DNA of 64,000 nt from Bhargavaea ullalensis (GCF_040545425.1 NZ_JBEPLW010000001.1); one strand, 5' to 3'. Counted from the stretch's first letter, positions 42,275-50,271 are shown. The notes: generated from the letters alone by a model not told the origin. Made by a program: numbers and translations.

Positions 42275-42742
42275 TTAAGAAAGAATTGAACTTCCTTCTT
42301 TCCGGGGAGTCCGACGGAACATCCATGCCAGCACTCCGCCATAAAGCAGGTGCGCTGCGAGCCACACGCCGAGCGCTGCCGGATCCCCGATCTCCGGCGT
42401 CCGTTCCGACAGCGCGGTCACCGGCCAGATGCAAAGACCGACAATCCCGTTGAGCGCGACCATCCATCCCGCCAATCGCCGGCCCGTCCACCGGAAATGA
42501 CGGACGAGCCATAGCAGGACAATCGCGAGGATGACCGACACGATCAAGTGAAACAGGAATTCCACCGGCGCAGGGAAGGGGTATTCCTTCAGCACCGGCA
42601 CATAGTCGACGTTCATCAATAGGGTGTAGACCCGAAGGCCAGTGAGTTTTTCGGCCGCATACAGCAGTACACCGAGGAAAACGCCGGCAATTAAGCCCGC
42701 CGCTGCCGCCTGTCCCATCCATCTGCTTCGTTGATTCGCCAT
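42275..42742 (-). CDS. four-helix membrane protein, paralogue of the 43165 gene
   Basis: 155 aa with four hydrophobic segments (about 10-32, 62-82, 92-112, 125-145). No family recognised. It is similar along its length to the protein at 43165-43584: here AAAAGLIAGVFLGVLLYAAE and MNVDYVPVLKEYPFP, there AAIGFIAGTVLVAVLKAV and FNFDYIPVVQDWRPT. The two genes lie on the same strand 420 bp apart, pointing to a local duplication. GAGGAGCGCGAGG precedes ATG. Role unknown. Confidence 0.72.
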   Translation of the reverse strand: MANQRSRWMGQAAAAGLIAGVFLGVLLYAAEKLTGLRVYTLLMNVDYVPVLKEYPFPAPVEFLFHLIVSVILAIVLLWLVRHFRWTGRRLAGWMVALNGIVGLCIWPVTALSERTPEIGDPAALGVWLAAHLLYGGVLAWMFRRTPRKEGSSILS

Positions 42743-42812
42743 CGGCCTCGCGCTCCTCTGCTTTGATTGACTCCATCCTACACGAGATTCGGCCCACCCG
42801 ACAGCGGGAATG

Positions 42813-42848
42813 CAAAAAACGCAGCGCCCTGAACCGGGGGCTGCGTTG
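42813..42848 (-). terminator. terminator, minus strand
   Basis: On the minus strand AACGCAGC pairs with GCTGCGTT outside CCCGG-type bases, followed by TTTTTTGC. It ends the unit holding 42912-43088 and perhaps 43165-43584. Confidence 0.8.
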
Positions 42849-42911
42849 AAATGGAATGTTCGAGATCGAAGTGGATGGTCTTGAAAACAGCTAAACCGAG
42901 GCGGCCGGCCG

Positions 42912-43088
42912 TCATGACACGACCGGCATCACCTCCATCCCGCGGGACACCGGGTCATCGAGACGCCCGCTGTCATACTCACTGAGAATGAAGCCGCCGC
43001 CAAGCCCTTCGCTGATCATCCGATCCACCTGCACAACGCACTCGCACTGCATGACTTCAGTTTGTCCGTTCCGTTCAAGGTCGTTCAT
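42912..43088 (-). CDS. small uncharacterised protein
   Basis: 58 aa, starting MNDLERNGQTEVMQCECVVQ, with VDRMISEGLGGGFILSEYDS and a DDPVSRGMEVMP end. Soluble, no family recognised. AAGGAGGCGGTCGGAG precedes ATG 43088, a good site, and the gene lies between the two paralogous membrane-protein genes on the same strand, 76 bp after the upstream one. A real gene is likely from RBS and terminator; function unknown. Confidence 0.6.
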   Translation of the reverse strand: MNDLERNGQTEVMQCECVVQVDRMISEGLGGGFILSEYDSGRLDDPVSRGMEVMPVVS

Positions 43089-43164
43089 CTCCGACCGCCT
43101 CCTTGAGAACATTGTCTCACCGCGGCCGGGCGGACACCTTGACGCCGGTCAAGCTTCGGGGAAA

Positions 43165-43584
43165 TCAACCCCATCTCCGGATCAGCCAGCCGACGATCCA
43201 TCCGAACACGACGTGCGCGAGCGTCCAGTACACCCACGCCGCCCCGTCCGAAAACGCCGGCGGCTGGTCCGACAGCGCCGTCAGTGAAAACAGCAGCGCC
43301 GACCCCGCCGAATACACCAGCACATACGGAGAAATCCAATGCTCCCGCCCGAACGGCCGGAGGAAATAAAATAAAATGATCGCACTGAAGACACAGATTC
43401 CGTAGTGGAACAGCAGCCCGATGAGCCATGTCGGCCGCCAATCTTGCACGACCGGGATGTAGTCAAAATTAAACAGCAGCACATATGCCGGATTGCCCGT
43501 CAGCATCTGTACGGCCTTCAAGACAGCGACCAGCACCGTCCCTGCGATGAATCCGATTGCGGCCAGCTTTCCGATGTTCCGCAT
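43165..43584 (-). CDS. four-helix membrane protein, paralogue of the 42275 gene
   Basis: 139 aa with four hydrophobic segments (KLAAIGFIAGTVLVAVLKAV, LIGLLFHYGICVFSAIILFYF, VLVYSAGSALLFSLTALSD, VYWTLAHVVFGWIVGWLI). Homologous to the product of 42275-42742. ATG 43584 follows GGGGGTGGAGAC; an upstream start at 43638 has no site. Function unknown. Confidence 0.72.
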   Translation of the reverse strand: MRNIGKLAAIGFIAGTVLVAVLKAVQMLTGNPAYVLLFNFDYIPVVQDWRPTWLIGLLFHYGICVFSAIILFYFLRPFGREHWISPYVLVYSAGSALLFSLTALSDQPPAFSDGAAWVYWTLAHVVFGWIVGWLIRRWG

Positions 43585-43694
43585 GTCTCCACCCCCGCTT
43601 CTGGTGTTTCTATTCCCCTGGGGGTACAGGGCAAACAAAGGAGTCCTGCCGATATGATAGAATCACTTTAAATCATCCGAAAAGGGGACCCGCC

Positions 43695-44606
43695 ATGACT
43701 TCCTGCATATTTTGTGACATCATCGCCGGCTGGGCACCGGCACACATCGTTTATGAGGACGAGCACGTCTGCTGCTTCCTCGACAAATACCCGATCAATC
43801 CCGGCCATGTGCTCGTCGTTCCGAAAGTGCATGTGCCGGAATTCACCGAGGTAGCCCAGGACAGCTTGTCTGCAGTGATTCGGGCTGCCCAGAAGATCGC
43901 CCGTGCAATCGAAGGGCAGCTGGGCACGGACGGAGTCACGATCATGCAAAACAACGGGATCTTCAAAGACGTGGACCATTATCATCTCCACGTCGTTCCG
44001 CGTTTCAAGGGAGACGGTTTCGGGTGGGTGGAACCGGACACCGACGCCTCCTCCATCGACTTCCCTTCATTGGAAAAGAAGCTGCGGGATGCAGTGACAG
44101 AAAGGGAGGACCTGACGTTGAGGACCGCCCGGTGCGTCCTGGCACCGCCGGTTTCCGGTGATCGGACGCACGTCCAGGCGCTCTATCAAAATGATCAAGT
44201 CCGTGCCTATCTCGGCGGGCCCCGGTCTGCCGCAGAAGCAGCACAGGCATTCGAGGGCCTGCAGGCAAATCCCGGCCATTGCTGGACGATCTGTCATCAG
44301 CAAACCGGCACATTCATGGGCTTGATTTCGCTGGATCTCCATCACGACGGAGAAGACACGGAGATTTCGTTTCAGCTTCTTCCGGAATTCTGGGGACACG
44401 GATTCGGAGCGGAAGCGGCCCGGGAAGTGATCCGGTTTGCATTCGACGAACTCAAGTTGCAACGGGTGATTGCCGAAACCCAGTCCGCCAACACGGCTTC
44501 CCGCCGCCTTCTCGAGCGACTCGGCATGGGGGATTTAAAAGTGGTGGAGAGATTCGGGGCAGAACAGTGGATTTATTCACTGGACAGAAAAGAGTGGGCC
44601 CGCTGA
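43695..44606 (+). CDS. HIT-domain hydrolase fused to a GNAT acetyltransferase
   Basis: 303 aa. Residues 1-135 are a HIT protein: SCIFCDIIAGWAPAHIVYED, LDKYPINPGHVLVVPKVH and the catalytic triad DHYHLHVVPRFKG. Residues 142-303 are a GNAT domain of the RimJ/RimL type: LRTARCVLAPPVSGDRTHVQ, ISFQLLPEFWGHGFGAEAAR and NTASRRLLERLGMG. HIT proteins hydrolyse nucleotide phosphoramidates or dinucleotides; the GNAT half acetylates an amine. AAAGGGG precedes ATG 43695. A fusion of two normally separate families; no frameshift is seen between them. Confidence 0.88.
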   Translation: MTSCIFCDIIAGWAPAHIVYEDEHVCCFLDKYPINPGHVLVVPKVHVPEFTEVAQDSLSAVIRAAQKIARAIEGQLGTDGVTIMQNNGIFKDVDHYHLHVVPRFKGDGFGWVEPDTDASSIDFPSLEKKLRDAVTEREDLTLRTARCVLAPPVSGDRTHVQALYQNDQVRAYLGGPRSAAEAAQAFEGLQANPGHCWTICHQQTGTFMGLISLDLHHDGEDTEISFQLLPEFWGHGFGAEAAREVIRFAFDELKLQRVIAETQSANTASRRLLERLGMGDLKVVERFGAEQWIYSLDRKEWAR

Positions 44607-44614
44607 AACACCGA

Positions 44615-44647
44615 AAAAAGGAATCCGCAGAGGTGGATTCCTTTTTA
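44615..44647. terminator. bidirectional terminator
   Basis: AAAAAGGAATCC and GGATTCCTTTTT pair around GCAGAGGT, between convergent genes. Confidence 0.88.
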
Positions 44648-44648
44648 C

Positions 44649-45194
44649 TTATTCATCTTCTGAATCCATCAGCCGGAACTCGGCTCCAGCAGGATGCAGG
44701 GACGAGTGATCGTCGAAGCCGGGGGTGCCGCAGGCGATCGCTGCCTCGTCGAGAAGGCCGCGCCGGGCAAGCTCTTCGCTGACTGCGCGGAAGGCGAGGT
44801 CGACGTCGATCACGCAGAAATAGATGTTGGCTTTGCCGCCGCCGAAGTCTCCGCCGTCCAAATAGCCGATGCCGTTCTGCGACAGACAGTCGTCCAGTGC
44901 TTCCTCGATGACCTCGCTTTGGTCTACGGCGTCCTGCTCATTGTGTTCCTCGTATGGAAACTGGACGACCAGTTCGCGCAGGTCATCTTCTTCAATGTGC
45001 TCAAAACCGATCCTCACCTGTTCATTGGCCAGCCGGCTGATCAGCCGCGGGGCACTTTGGAACAGTCCCAGGGGCAGTTCTTCCTTTGTGCCGGCCGTGC
45101 CGACGGTTCCCGTGTGGATCGTCAGAGAACGGCCGGTTTTCCAGGCTCCCCAGTACTCCGTTTTCTTTCCGTTCCGTTTGTACAACATCATCAT
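44649..45194 (-). CDS. uncharacterised protein with WGR-like N terminus
   Basis: 181 aa. The first 45 residues (MLYKRNGKKTEYWGAWKTGR, LTIHTGTVGTAGTKEELPLG) resemble a WGR-type beta motif, in which a substance reading of strand pairs around a Trp-Gly is typical. The rest (FEHIEEDDLRELVVQFPYEE, YLDGGDFGGGKANIYFCVID, DLAFRAVSEELARRGLLDEA) looks like a small alpha/beta domain without recognised family. ATG 45194 is 8 nt after AGGGGGG. Acidic, soluble; function unknown. Confidence 0.65.
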   Translation of the reverse strand: MMMLYKRNGKKTEYWGAWKTGRSLTIHTGTVGTAGTKEELPLGLFQSAPRLISRLANEQVRIGFEHIEEDDLRELVVQFPYEEHNEQDAVDQSEVIEEALDDCLSQNGIGYLDGGDFGGGKANIYFCVIDVDLAFRAVSEELARRGLLDEAAIACGTPGFDDHSSLHPAGAEFRLMDSEDE

Positions 45195-45288
45195 GTCAAC
45201 GGCCCCCCTGTTGTTTTCCATAGTGTACCGGAGCGGCCGGTGCCCCGCAATCCCCTGCCGGCGATGGATTCCGTCCCTCTGACAATGG

Positions 45289-45317
45289 AAAAGCCGCCCG
45301 GCACCTCCGGACGGCTT
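45289..45317 (-). terminator. terminator of the 45936-45326 unit, minus strand
   Basis: On the minus strand AAGCCGTCCG pairs with CGGGCGGCTT, one mismatch, followed by TTCC. Confidence 0.65.
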
Positions 45318-45325
45318 CCTCCCGA

Positions 45326-45826
45326 TCACATCAGCTTCGCCATGTAATATTCATCCACAAACTCCCCGTCGATCAGCAGGGAGTCCCGCTTCACCCCTTC
45401 AATCTCGAACCCCATCCTCTGATAAAGGGCGACGCCGGCTTCATTCTCCGAGATCACCGTGAGTTCGAGCCGGTGCAGCCTTTGCCCGGCCGCCCATTCG
45501 TCCAATGCTCCGAACAGCGCGCGGCCGACGCCTTTTCCGCGATACTCTGCATGGACGCCGACCACGATATACGCCCGGTGAGAGGTGCGCGCAGTTCCGT
45601 CTCCGCGTGCAATCAGATAGCCGGCAACACGGCCGGCGACATGAGCAACGAGCAAGACGGAAGCGGGATCCTCGCCGAGCCGGCGGATCATCGACGCCGC
45701 GCTTTCCTCTGTCATCCCGCGTTCGCCCGGAGCGAACAGCATCATCCCCGAAGCTTCGGCGCTTGCGACGGCTTCCGCAAGCCCGGAGGCGTCTTCGATA
45801 ACCGCCTGCCGGACCCGCACATTCAC
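45326..45826 (-). CDS. GNAT acetyltransferase
   Basis: 166 aa. VRVRQAVIEDASGLAEAVAS, VLLVAHVAGRVAGYLIARGD, YIVVGVHAEYRGKGVGRALF (acetyl-CoA P-loop RGKGVG) and NEAGVALYQRMGFEIEGVKR are clear GNAT motifs; the family includes PhnO/RimI-like enzymes. The GTG at 45826 overlaps the TGA of the 37-aa gene upstream (GTGA), so translation is probably coupled; a TTG at 45835 lacks a site. Substrate unknown. Confidence 0.85.
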   Translation of the reverse strand: MNVRVRQAVIEDASGLAEAVASAEASGMMLFAPGERGMTEESAASMIRRLGEDPASVLLVAHVAGRVAGYLIARGDGTARTSHRAYIVVGVHAEYRGKGVGRALFGALDEWAAGQRLHRLELTVISENEAGVALYQRMGFEIEGVKRDSLLIDGEFVDEYYMAKLM

Positions 45827-45936
45827 CCGAGCCAATTCTGGTTGTAGGCGATGATCCCGAGAATGGCCCCGATCGCCGCGCCGATTCCGGTGGAGATGAA
45901 GAGGGGGAACTTGGATGATTTCTGTTCCGGATTCAC
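45823..45936 (-). CDS. 37-aa membrane peptide translationally coupled to the GNAT gene
   Basis: GTG 45936 to TGA 45823-45825 encodes 37 residues: a charged start (NPEQKSSKFPLF), one membrane helix (ISTGIGAAIGAILGIIAY) and a short NQNWLG end. AAGGCGG lies 8 nt upstream. The helix has small-residue (Gly/Ala) spacing typical of packing helices. Overlap with the GNAT gene suggests an operon. No family recognised. Confidence 0.6.
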   Translation of the reverse strand: MNPEQKSSKFPLFISTGIGAAIGAILGIIAYNQNWLG

Positions 45937-45949
45937 CGTAATCCGCCTT

Positions 45950-46390
45950 TCAGTCAAAGATATACGTCAGCGCCTTCAGCGCCTGGTCGCAGTTCTCGAC
46001 GGTCACGCTCGCTTTGCGCGACAACTCTTTCAGCGCGTGGATATGGCCTTCCGGGCGGATCAGGATGAGCGGCTTGCCGAGGGCGACCGCCGCGCTCGCG
46101 TCCATCGCGGTGTTCCACTGCTTGTATTTCTCGCCGAACAGGGCAATGACGAGATCGGCCTTCTGCATGAGCACCTCGGTGCGCAGATTGTTGAAGCTCG
46201 ATGCGGCCCAGTCTTTGTACTCCGGTCCCGGCTGTTCGCCGATGATCTCTTCGCCGATGTTGTCGGAACGGTCGTGGTTCTCCTGTGGTCCGACAAAGTC
46301 GATCGGCAGCTTCAGGACTGCCGCCTTCTCCCGGATTTCATCGCGCCAGGACGAATGGATCTCGCCGGCCAGGTAAACAGTCAGTCTCAA
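45950..46390 (-). CDS. ytoQ: YtoQ-family protein
   Basis: 146 aa, matching B. subtilis YtoQ in length and motifs: LTVYLAGEIHSSWRDEI, IDFVGPQENHDRSDNIGEEI, MQKADLVIALFGEKYKQWNT and AMDASAAVALGKPLILIRPE. The fold is likely that of nucleoside deoxyribosyltransferase-like proteins; biochemical role not established. Starts at TTG 46390 with GGAGG 8 nt upstream. Single gene. Confidence 0.88.
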   Translation of the reverse strand: MRLTVYLAGEIHSSWRDEIREKAAVLKLPIDFVGPQENHDRSDNIGEEIIGEQPGPEYKDWAASSFNNLRTEVLMQKADLVIALFGEKYKQWNTAMDASAAVALGKPLILIRPEGHIHALKELSRKASVTVENCDQALKALTYIFD

Positions 46391-46532
46391 TTAAATCGCC
46401 TCCGCAGAAAATTCAGTCTGCTTCCATTGTATCACGACCGGCCGGCAATCGCCAAAGCCACACGCAAGCCGTGCGCCGGATTCGCCGGAATGATAGGATA
46501 GGATCAACAACCGACAGACAGGAGGGCCCGCC

Positions 46533-47429
46533 ATGAAAGTCGGCTATGCCTGCATCAATACATCCATCAAAGAAAACTTCCGGACGTGCCGCGTGGCGAC
46601 GGTCGAGAAAAAGGGGCCCGAAATCCTCAAGGAGCTCACGCTCGAGAACCTGAAGCTCACGAAGCGGATCATCGAATGGAACATCGGACACGGCATCAAG
46701 TTTTACCGCATGACGAGCGAGATGGTCGTCCTTGCGACGCATCCGGTCAATCCGTGGGACTGGCGCAACGACCCCGATGTCATTCAGATCTGCTCGGAGA
46801 TCAAGGCGCTCCGTGATGAGCACGGCCTCCGTTTGTCGACGCACCCGGGACAGTACTCGGTGCTCAACTCGCCGAATCCCGACGTCGTCGACCGGACGAT
46901 CGCCGATCTCGATTACCATGCGGCGCTGTCTGAACTCACCGGCGCACAGGACATGATCCTCCACCTCGGCGGCAAGTACGGCGATCCGGAAGCGGCTCTC
47001 GGCCGGCTCGTGAATGAAACGCGTGCTCTGCCCGAACCGATTCTCAAACGGCTGCGGTTTGAAAACGATGACCGCACCTACAACCTGGAAGACGTCCTGT
47101 CCGTCAGCGAAGCGACCGGCGTGCCGGCCTGCTTTGACATCCACCATCACCGCTGCAACCCGGCGGACGCCCCGCTCGAGGGACTCATCGACCGGGTGTA
47201 CGAAACATGGAAAACGACCGGCACGCCGAAAGTCCATATCTCATCCGGCAAGACGGCACCGAACGACCGCCGGCACCACGACTTCATCTTCCCGGAAGAC
47301 GTCGACTGGCTGCTCGATGTGCTCGCCGGCCGCAACGCCGACATCATGGTCGAGGCGAAGGCGAAGGAACGGGCTGCGCTCGGCGTGATCCAGGAGCTCG
47401 GGGAGCGGGGGATCCGGGTGGACGGCTGA
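46533..47429 (+). CDS. uvsE: UV-damage endonuclease UvsE
   Basis: 298 aa, usual UvsE/UVDE length. A TIM-barrel metal nuclease that nicks DNA 5' of UV photoproducts, independently of UvrABC. Visible motifs: KVGYACINTSIKENFRTCRV, WNIGHGIKFYRMTSEM, RLSTHPGQYSVLNSP, MILHLGGKYGDPEAAL, FENDDRTYNLEDVL, ACFDIHHHRCNP and KVHISSGK, with the metal-binding His, Glu and Asp residues. GGAGG precedes ATG. Followed 32 nt later by a ROK kinase, perhaps cotranscribed. Confidence 0.95.
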   Translation: MKVGYACINTSIKENFRTCRVATVEKKGPEILKELTLENLKLTKRIIEWNIGHGIKFYRMTSEMVVLATHPVNPWDWRNDPDVIQICSEIKALRDEHGLRLSTHPGQYSVLNSPNPDVVDRTIADLDYHAALSELTGAQDMILHLGGKYGDPEAALGRLVNETRALPEPILKRLRFENDDRTYNLEDVLSVSEATGVPACFDIHHHRCNPADAPLEGLIDRVYETWKTTGTPKVHISSGKTAPNDRRHHDFIFPEDVDWLLDVLAGRNADIMVEAKAKERAALGVIQELGERGIRVDG

Positions 47430-47461
47430 CGGCGGCGAGAAAACGAAGGAAGGATGATCGC

Positions 47462-48289
47462 ATGGCAACTGCAGGAATCGACATCGGCGGCACAAAAATG
47501 CTCATGCTCGCCGAATGTGAGGGGAAGCGGATTTCAAAAACGGTGCCCACCGGCGCCCGGTGCACGCCGGAGAAGATCAGAGAGGCGATCGATGCGTTCG
47601 TCGGGGAGTTGCCGGACAGTGTCGGGCGGCTGGGCATTGCCATCCCGGGTCTTGTTGAAAATGCAGACACGGTGGTCGTGTCAGACGTGCTTCCCCTCAT
47701 CGCCGGAATGGACGCCGGTTTCTTGAAATCCGGCCACTCCGTTCATCTGCTCAACGATGTAAAGGCCGCCCTTCTGCATGAAACGGCCGGGGACGAACGG
47801 ACGGATACGGCAGTGATCATGGCAGGGACCGGCATCGCCATGGGCATGAAGCAGAACGGGCAAGTCATCACCGGCTGCAGGGGCTGGGCCGGGGAACTGG
47901 GGAGCATGCCGATTCCGACTTCGCAGGGCGTCAGGACGCTGGACGAATTGGCCGGCGGTGCGGGCATCCTGAACTCCGCCGATATGGATGCGGGAACGCT
48001 TCTCCAACAGTTAAAAGAGGGAGATGAAGCGGCAAAAGCGGTTGTCCGGTCCGCAGGGGAGTATTTTGGGCTGGCGCTCTCCACCGTCATTCACTTGTTG
48101 AATCCGGAGAAGATCATTTTGGGCGGCGGCACGATCCGGTACGACGGCTATCTTCAAGCCGCCGTGCGGACGGCGCAGGCGAACACGCTCCCCGAATTAT
48201 GGGAAGCCTGCACGATCCGCAAAGCGCAGGAAGCCCAGCACATGGTTGCGCTGGGCGCCATGCGGTTCGCAGAACAACAGGATGAATAA
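47462..48289 (+). CDS. ROK-family sugar kinase
   Basis: 275 aa. ATP site AGIDIGGTKMLMLAECEGKR at the N terminus, LGIAIPGLVENADTV, LLNDVKAALLHETAG (catalytic Asp) and VIMAGTGIAMGMKQNGQVIT; HLLNPEKIILGGGTI is adenosine motif. The ROK zinc motif CxCGxxGCxE is absent (GCRGWAGELGSMPIPTSQGV), and the protein is shorter than glucokinases. A sugar kinase of unknown specificity or a non-zinc ROK variant. No HTH domain, so not a ROK repressor. Confidence 0.83.
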   Translation: MATAGIDIGGTKMLMLAECEGKRISKTVPTGARCTPEKIREAIDAFVGELPDSVGRLGIAIPGLVENADTVVVSDVLPLIAGMDAGFLKSGHSVHLLNDVKAALLHETAGDERTDTAVIMAGTGIAMGMKQNGQVITGCRGWAGELGSMPIPTSQGVRTLDELAGGAGILNSADMDAGTLLQQLKEGDEAAKAVVRSAGEYFGLALSTVIHLLNPEKIILGGGTIRYDGYLQAAVRTAQANTLPELWEACTIRKAQEAQHMVALGAMRFAEQQDE

Positions 48290-48344
48290 TAGGGGATCGG
48301 CGGCAAGAGTAGACGGATGATTCTACAGGAAAGGGTGGGGTTTG

Positions 48345-48536
48345 ATGCAAGCTGCGAAATGTCCGAAATGCGGGGGGACGGAACTGGGCAAGGGAAAACA
48401 CAGCGGATATGCCGTGATCGCCACGGTCAATAAGATGAGTTTCGGCTCAAGCGTGGAATACCTCATTTGCACGGACTGCGGGTACATCATCGAAGGCTAT
48501 GTGACGAATCCCGAAAAGTTTAAAGGGACGTTTTAA
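48345..48536 (+). CDS. small zinc-ribbon protein
   Basis: 63 aa. Two Cys pairs, CPKCGG at 6-11 and CTDCGY at about 42-47, make a zinc ribbon around a beta hairpin (YAVIATVNKMSFGSSVEYLI). Similar short proteins in Bacillus are unstudied; some databases label them by their resemblance to transcription-factor ribbons. ATG 48345 follows AGGGTGGGG. It lies 56 nt after the ROK kinase gene. Role unknown. Confidence 0.75.
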   Translation: MQAAKCPKCGGTELGKGKHSGYAVIATVNKMSFGSSVEYLICTDCGYIIEGYVTNPEKFKGTF

Positions 48537-48604
48537 CAGGCGTTGAACAAGTGAAGGGTCCTCAGATGACGACAAGAAAAGGGCCGGCTGATATGGAGGC
48601 AACT

Positions 48605-48647
48605 GAAAAAGAGCCAACACTCACGGACCATCGTGTTGGCTCCTTTT
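48605..48647 (+). terminator. terminator sharing its stem with 16438-16472
   Basis: GAGCCAACAC and GTGTTGGCTC pair around TCACGGACCATC, followed by CTTTTC. The stem is identical to that before array B, where the loop is only TCATC. Confidence 0.88.
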
Positions 48648-48732
48648 CTAGCGCAAAAAAATGAAGTCGATATTCGTTGCGGGGGCCTGCTTTCCGCGGG
48701 TCCTCCACATGAATCCTCCCGGAGTGGTTTCT

Positions 48733-48815
48733 TTCCCGACATTGGGCAGCGCTATCCCGACATTCACCGGGGCGATCCGGACATTCGCAGCGCGTATCCC
48801 GACATTCACCGGCTC
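48733..48815. repeat. 21-nt periodic array F, core CCCGACATTC, 4 copies (family of array B)
   Basis: Cores start at 48737, 48758, 48779 and 48800 (aligned on CGACATT), 21 nt apart. Copies read TTCCCGACATT, TATCCCGACATTC, GATCCGGACATTC and TATCCCGACATTC. The family equals array B. The array lies about 90 nt after a hairpin that also resembles the one before array B. No gene is seen in 48648-48884. Confidence 0.88.
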
Positions 48816-48884
48816 ATCTTCTGCCTTCTCCCGAAAATCCAGTGACCTCCTGATTTGACCGGGCCTTTTCGTGCGTCCTGGGAT

Positions 48885-49124
48885 TTATCTCTGTCCGAAC
48901 TCACCGGAAAACCGCGTGGCCACGGCCTGCACTTCCGCCAGCCGCTCCGGTTTGATGAGGCCCATCATCTTCGGGATGAATGCCCGGATGTCTTCCTGCG
49001 AGAACGTCCCTTCGTCCTGCTTCTTGAAATTTTCGGCGAGGACGGCGCGCGCCTCGGCTTCTTTGCCTTCTTGCACCCGTTCCAGGATAAACTCCATAAA
49101 CTTTTCCTGTCCCTGCTTGTCCAT
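48885..49124 (-). CDS. small helical protein, uncharacterised
   Basis: 79 aa, starting MDKQGQEKFMEFILERVQEG, KEAEARAVLAENFKKQDEGT and IPKMMGLIKPERLAEVQAVA. All helical, charged, no membrane segment. GGGAGGTG lies 9 nt before ATG. No family recognised. Divergent from the hotdog gene at 49248 with 123 bp between. Confidence 0.65.
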   Translation of the reverse strand: MDKQGQEKFMEFILERVQEGKEAEARAVLAENFKKQDEGTFSQEDIRAFIPKMMGLIKPERLAEVQAVATRFSGEFGQR

Positions 49125-49247
49125 CTGTCCACACCTCCCAAAACAAATTTTTACGGATTCATCATACCACTCACGCTGCAGGCATACTCCCGTTCCATGT
49201 CCTGCCGTTCTTCTTTATCCTTGTTCATAGCAAAGGGGGAACGCATC

Positions 49248-49625
49248 ATGACACTCAAGCAAGGGGAAATCATCACCTTCAAACGCACGTTCACGAATGA
49301 AGACGTCAAGCGCTTTACCGAGCTGTCGGCCGACGAAGGCGTCCACCACGTCACGCCGGATGAGCAGGGGCGGCTCGTCGTCCAGGGACTGCTCACCGCG
49401 ACACTGCCGACAAAAGTGGGGGGCGATCATGATGTCCTCGCCCGTACGATGAACTTTGAGTTCCTGCGGCCCGTCTTCACGGGCGATACGATCGACTGCC
49501 GGGTAGCCATCGAGCAATACGAGAAAACGGAAAAAGACCGCACCGCCATCCGTGCCTCATTCGAATGCATCAACCAGCACGGGAAGCCCGTCATGACCGG
49601 TCTGTTCGCCGGCGTCATCCTCTGA
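49248..49625 (+). CDS. hotdog-fold protein, MaoC-like
   Basis: 125 aa. GEIITFKRTFTNEDVKRFTE, HVTPDEQGRLVVQGLLTATL (VQGLL in place of the HG-L motif) and RTMNFEFLRPVFTGDTIDCR are MaoC/(R)-hydratase-like strands. The hydratase catalytic Asp-x4-His is only partly present (DEGVHHVTPDE), so dehydratase activity is uncertain. AAAGGGGG precedes ATG 49248. It sits alone before a terminator; role perhaps in fatty acyl-CoA metabolism. Confidence 0.72.
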   Translation: MTLKQGEIITFKRTFTNEDVKRFTELSADEGVHHVTPDEQGRLVVQGLLTATLPTKVGGDHDVLARTMNFEFLRPVFTGDTIDCRVAIEQYEKTEKDRTAIRASFECINQHGKPVMTGLFAGVIL

Positions 49626-49637
49626 ATCGCTATGATC

Positions 49638-49666
49638 AAGCATCCCTCGTCCGGATGCTTTTTTCA
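49638..49666 (+). terminator. terminator after the hotdog gene
   Basis: AAGCATCC and GGATGCTT pair around CTCGTC, then TTTTC. Confidence 0.85.
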
Positions 49667-49713
49667 TGGTCGGTGGTAATGGAAATTAGATAAGATCTAA
49701 TCGCATATCGATA

Positions 49714-49740
49714 AATATTTATTGATTGTCAATAAATATT
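49714..49740. promoter_or_regulatory. 27-bp inverted repeat upstream of the DUF2975/HTH operon
   Basis: AATATTTATTGA (49714-49725) and TCAATAAATATT (49729-49740) are perfect complements separated by TTG. AT content is extreme compared with the GC-rich surroundings. It lies 42 bp before the first gene, in the promoter zone, and is a candidate operator for the HTH protein encoded second in the operon. Confidence 0.7.
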
Positions 49741-49781
49741 ATGGTAAATTGATCATACCCAAATGAAACGAGGTGTCTCTC

Positions 49782-50261
49782 ATGAAGCGGGAAACGCTGT
49801 TCCTGAAGGCGGCGGTCATCGTGCTTGCACTGCCGGTCCTGGCCGTCTGCATCTTTGCGCTGCCGCAGCTCGCAATCGACATTCCAGACTACCGGACGGA
49901 CGTCGCCTATGCGGTCACCGGGCTGCTGGTTGTCCTGTACGCAACGGCGCTCATCTTCTTTGCCGCGCTTTGGCAGGCATTCCGGCTGCTGAGCCGGATC
50001 GATCAAAGAGACGCATTTTCGGAAGGCTCGGTCCATTCGCTGAAGAGGATCAAACGGTTCGCCGTCCTGATCGGTTTGTTTTACGCGGCGGGGCTTTATC
50101 CGATATTTGTCCTTGCGCAAGTCGACGACGCGCCGGGGCTCGTCGTCATCGGGATGGGCATGGTGTTCGCCTCGTTCACGATGGCCGTATTTGCCGCCGT
50201 GCTCGAGAAACTGGTGCGAAATGCGATCGACATCAAAACTGAAAACGACTTGACGGTCTGA
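49782..50261 (+). CDS. DUF2975-type membrane protein
   Basis: 159 aa with four membrane helices (AAVIVLALPVLAVCIFALPQ, VAYAVTGLLVVLYATALIFF, FAVLIGLFYAAGLYPIFVLA, VVIGMGMVFASFTMAVFAAV). The central cytosolic loop has the family-like RLLSRIDQRDAFSEGSVHSL. In Bacillales such proteins are encoded directly upstream of a small Cro/CI-type HTH protein, as here (10 nt). Probably a membrane-linked regulatory module. GAGGTG precedes ATG 49782. Confidence 0.8.
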   Translation: MKRETLFLKAAVIVLALPVLAVCIFALPQLAIDIPDYRTDVAYAVTGLLVVLYATALIFFAALWQAFRLLSRIDQRDAFSEGSVHSLKRIKRFAVLIGLFYAAGLYPIFVLAQVDDAPGLVVIGMGMVFASFTMAVFAAVLEKLVRNAIDIKTENDLTV

Positions 50262-50271
50262 GGAGGTCCAC

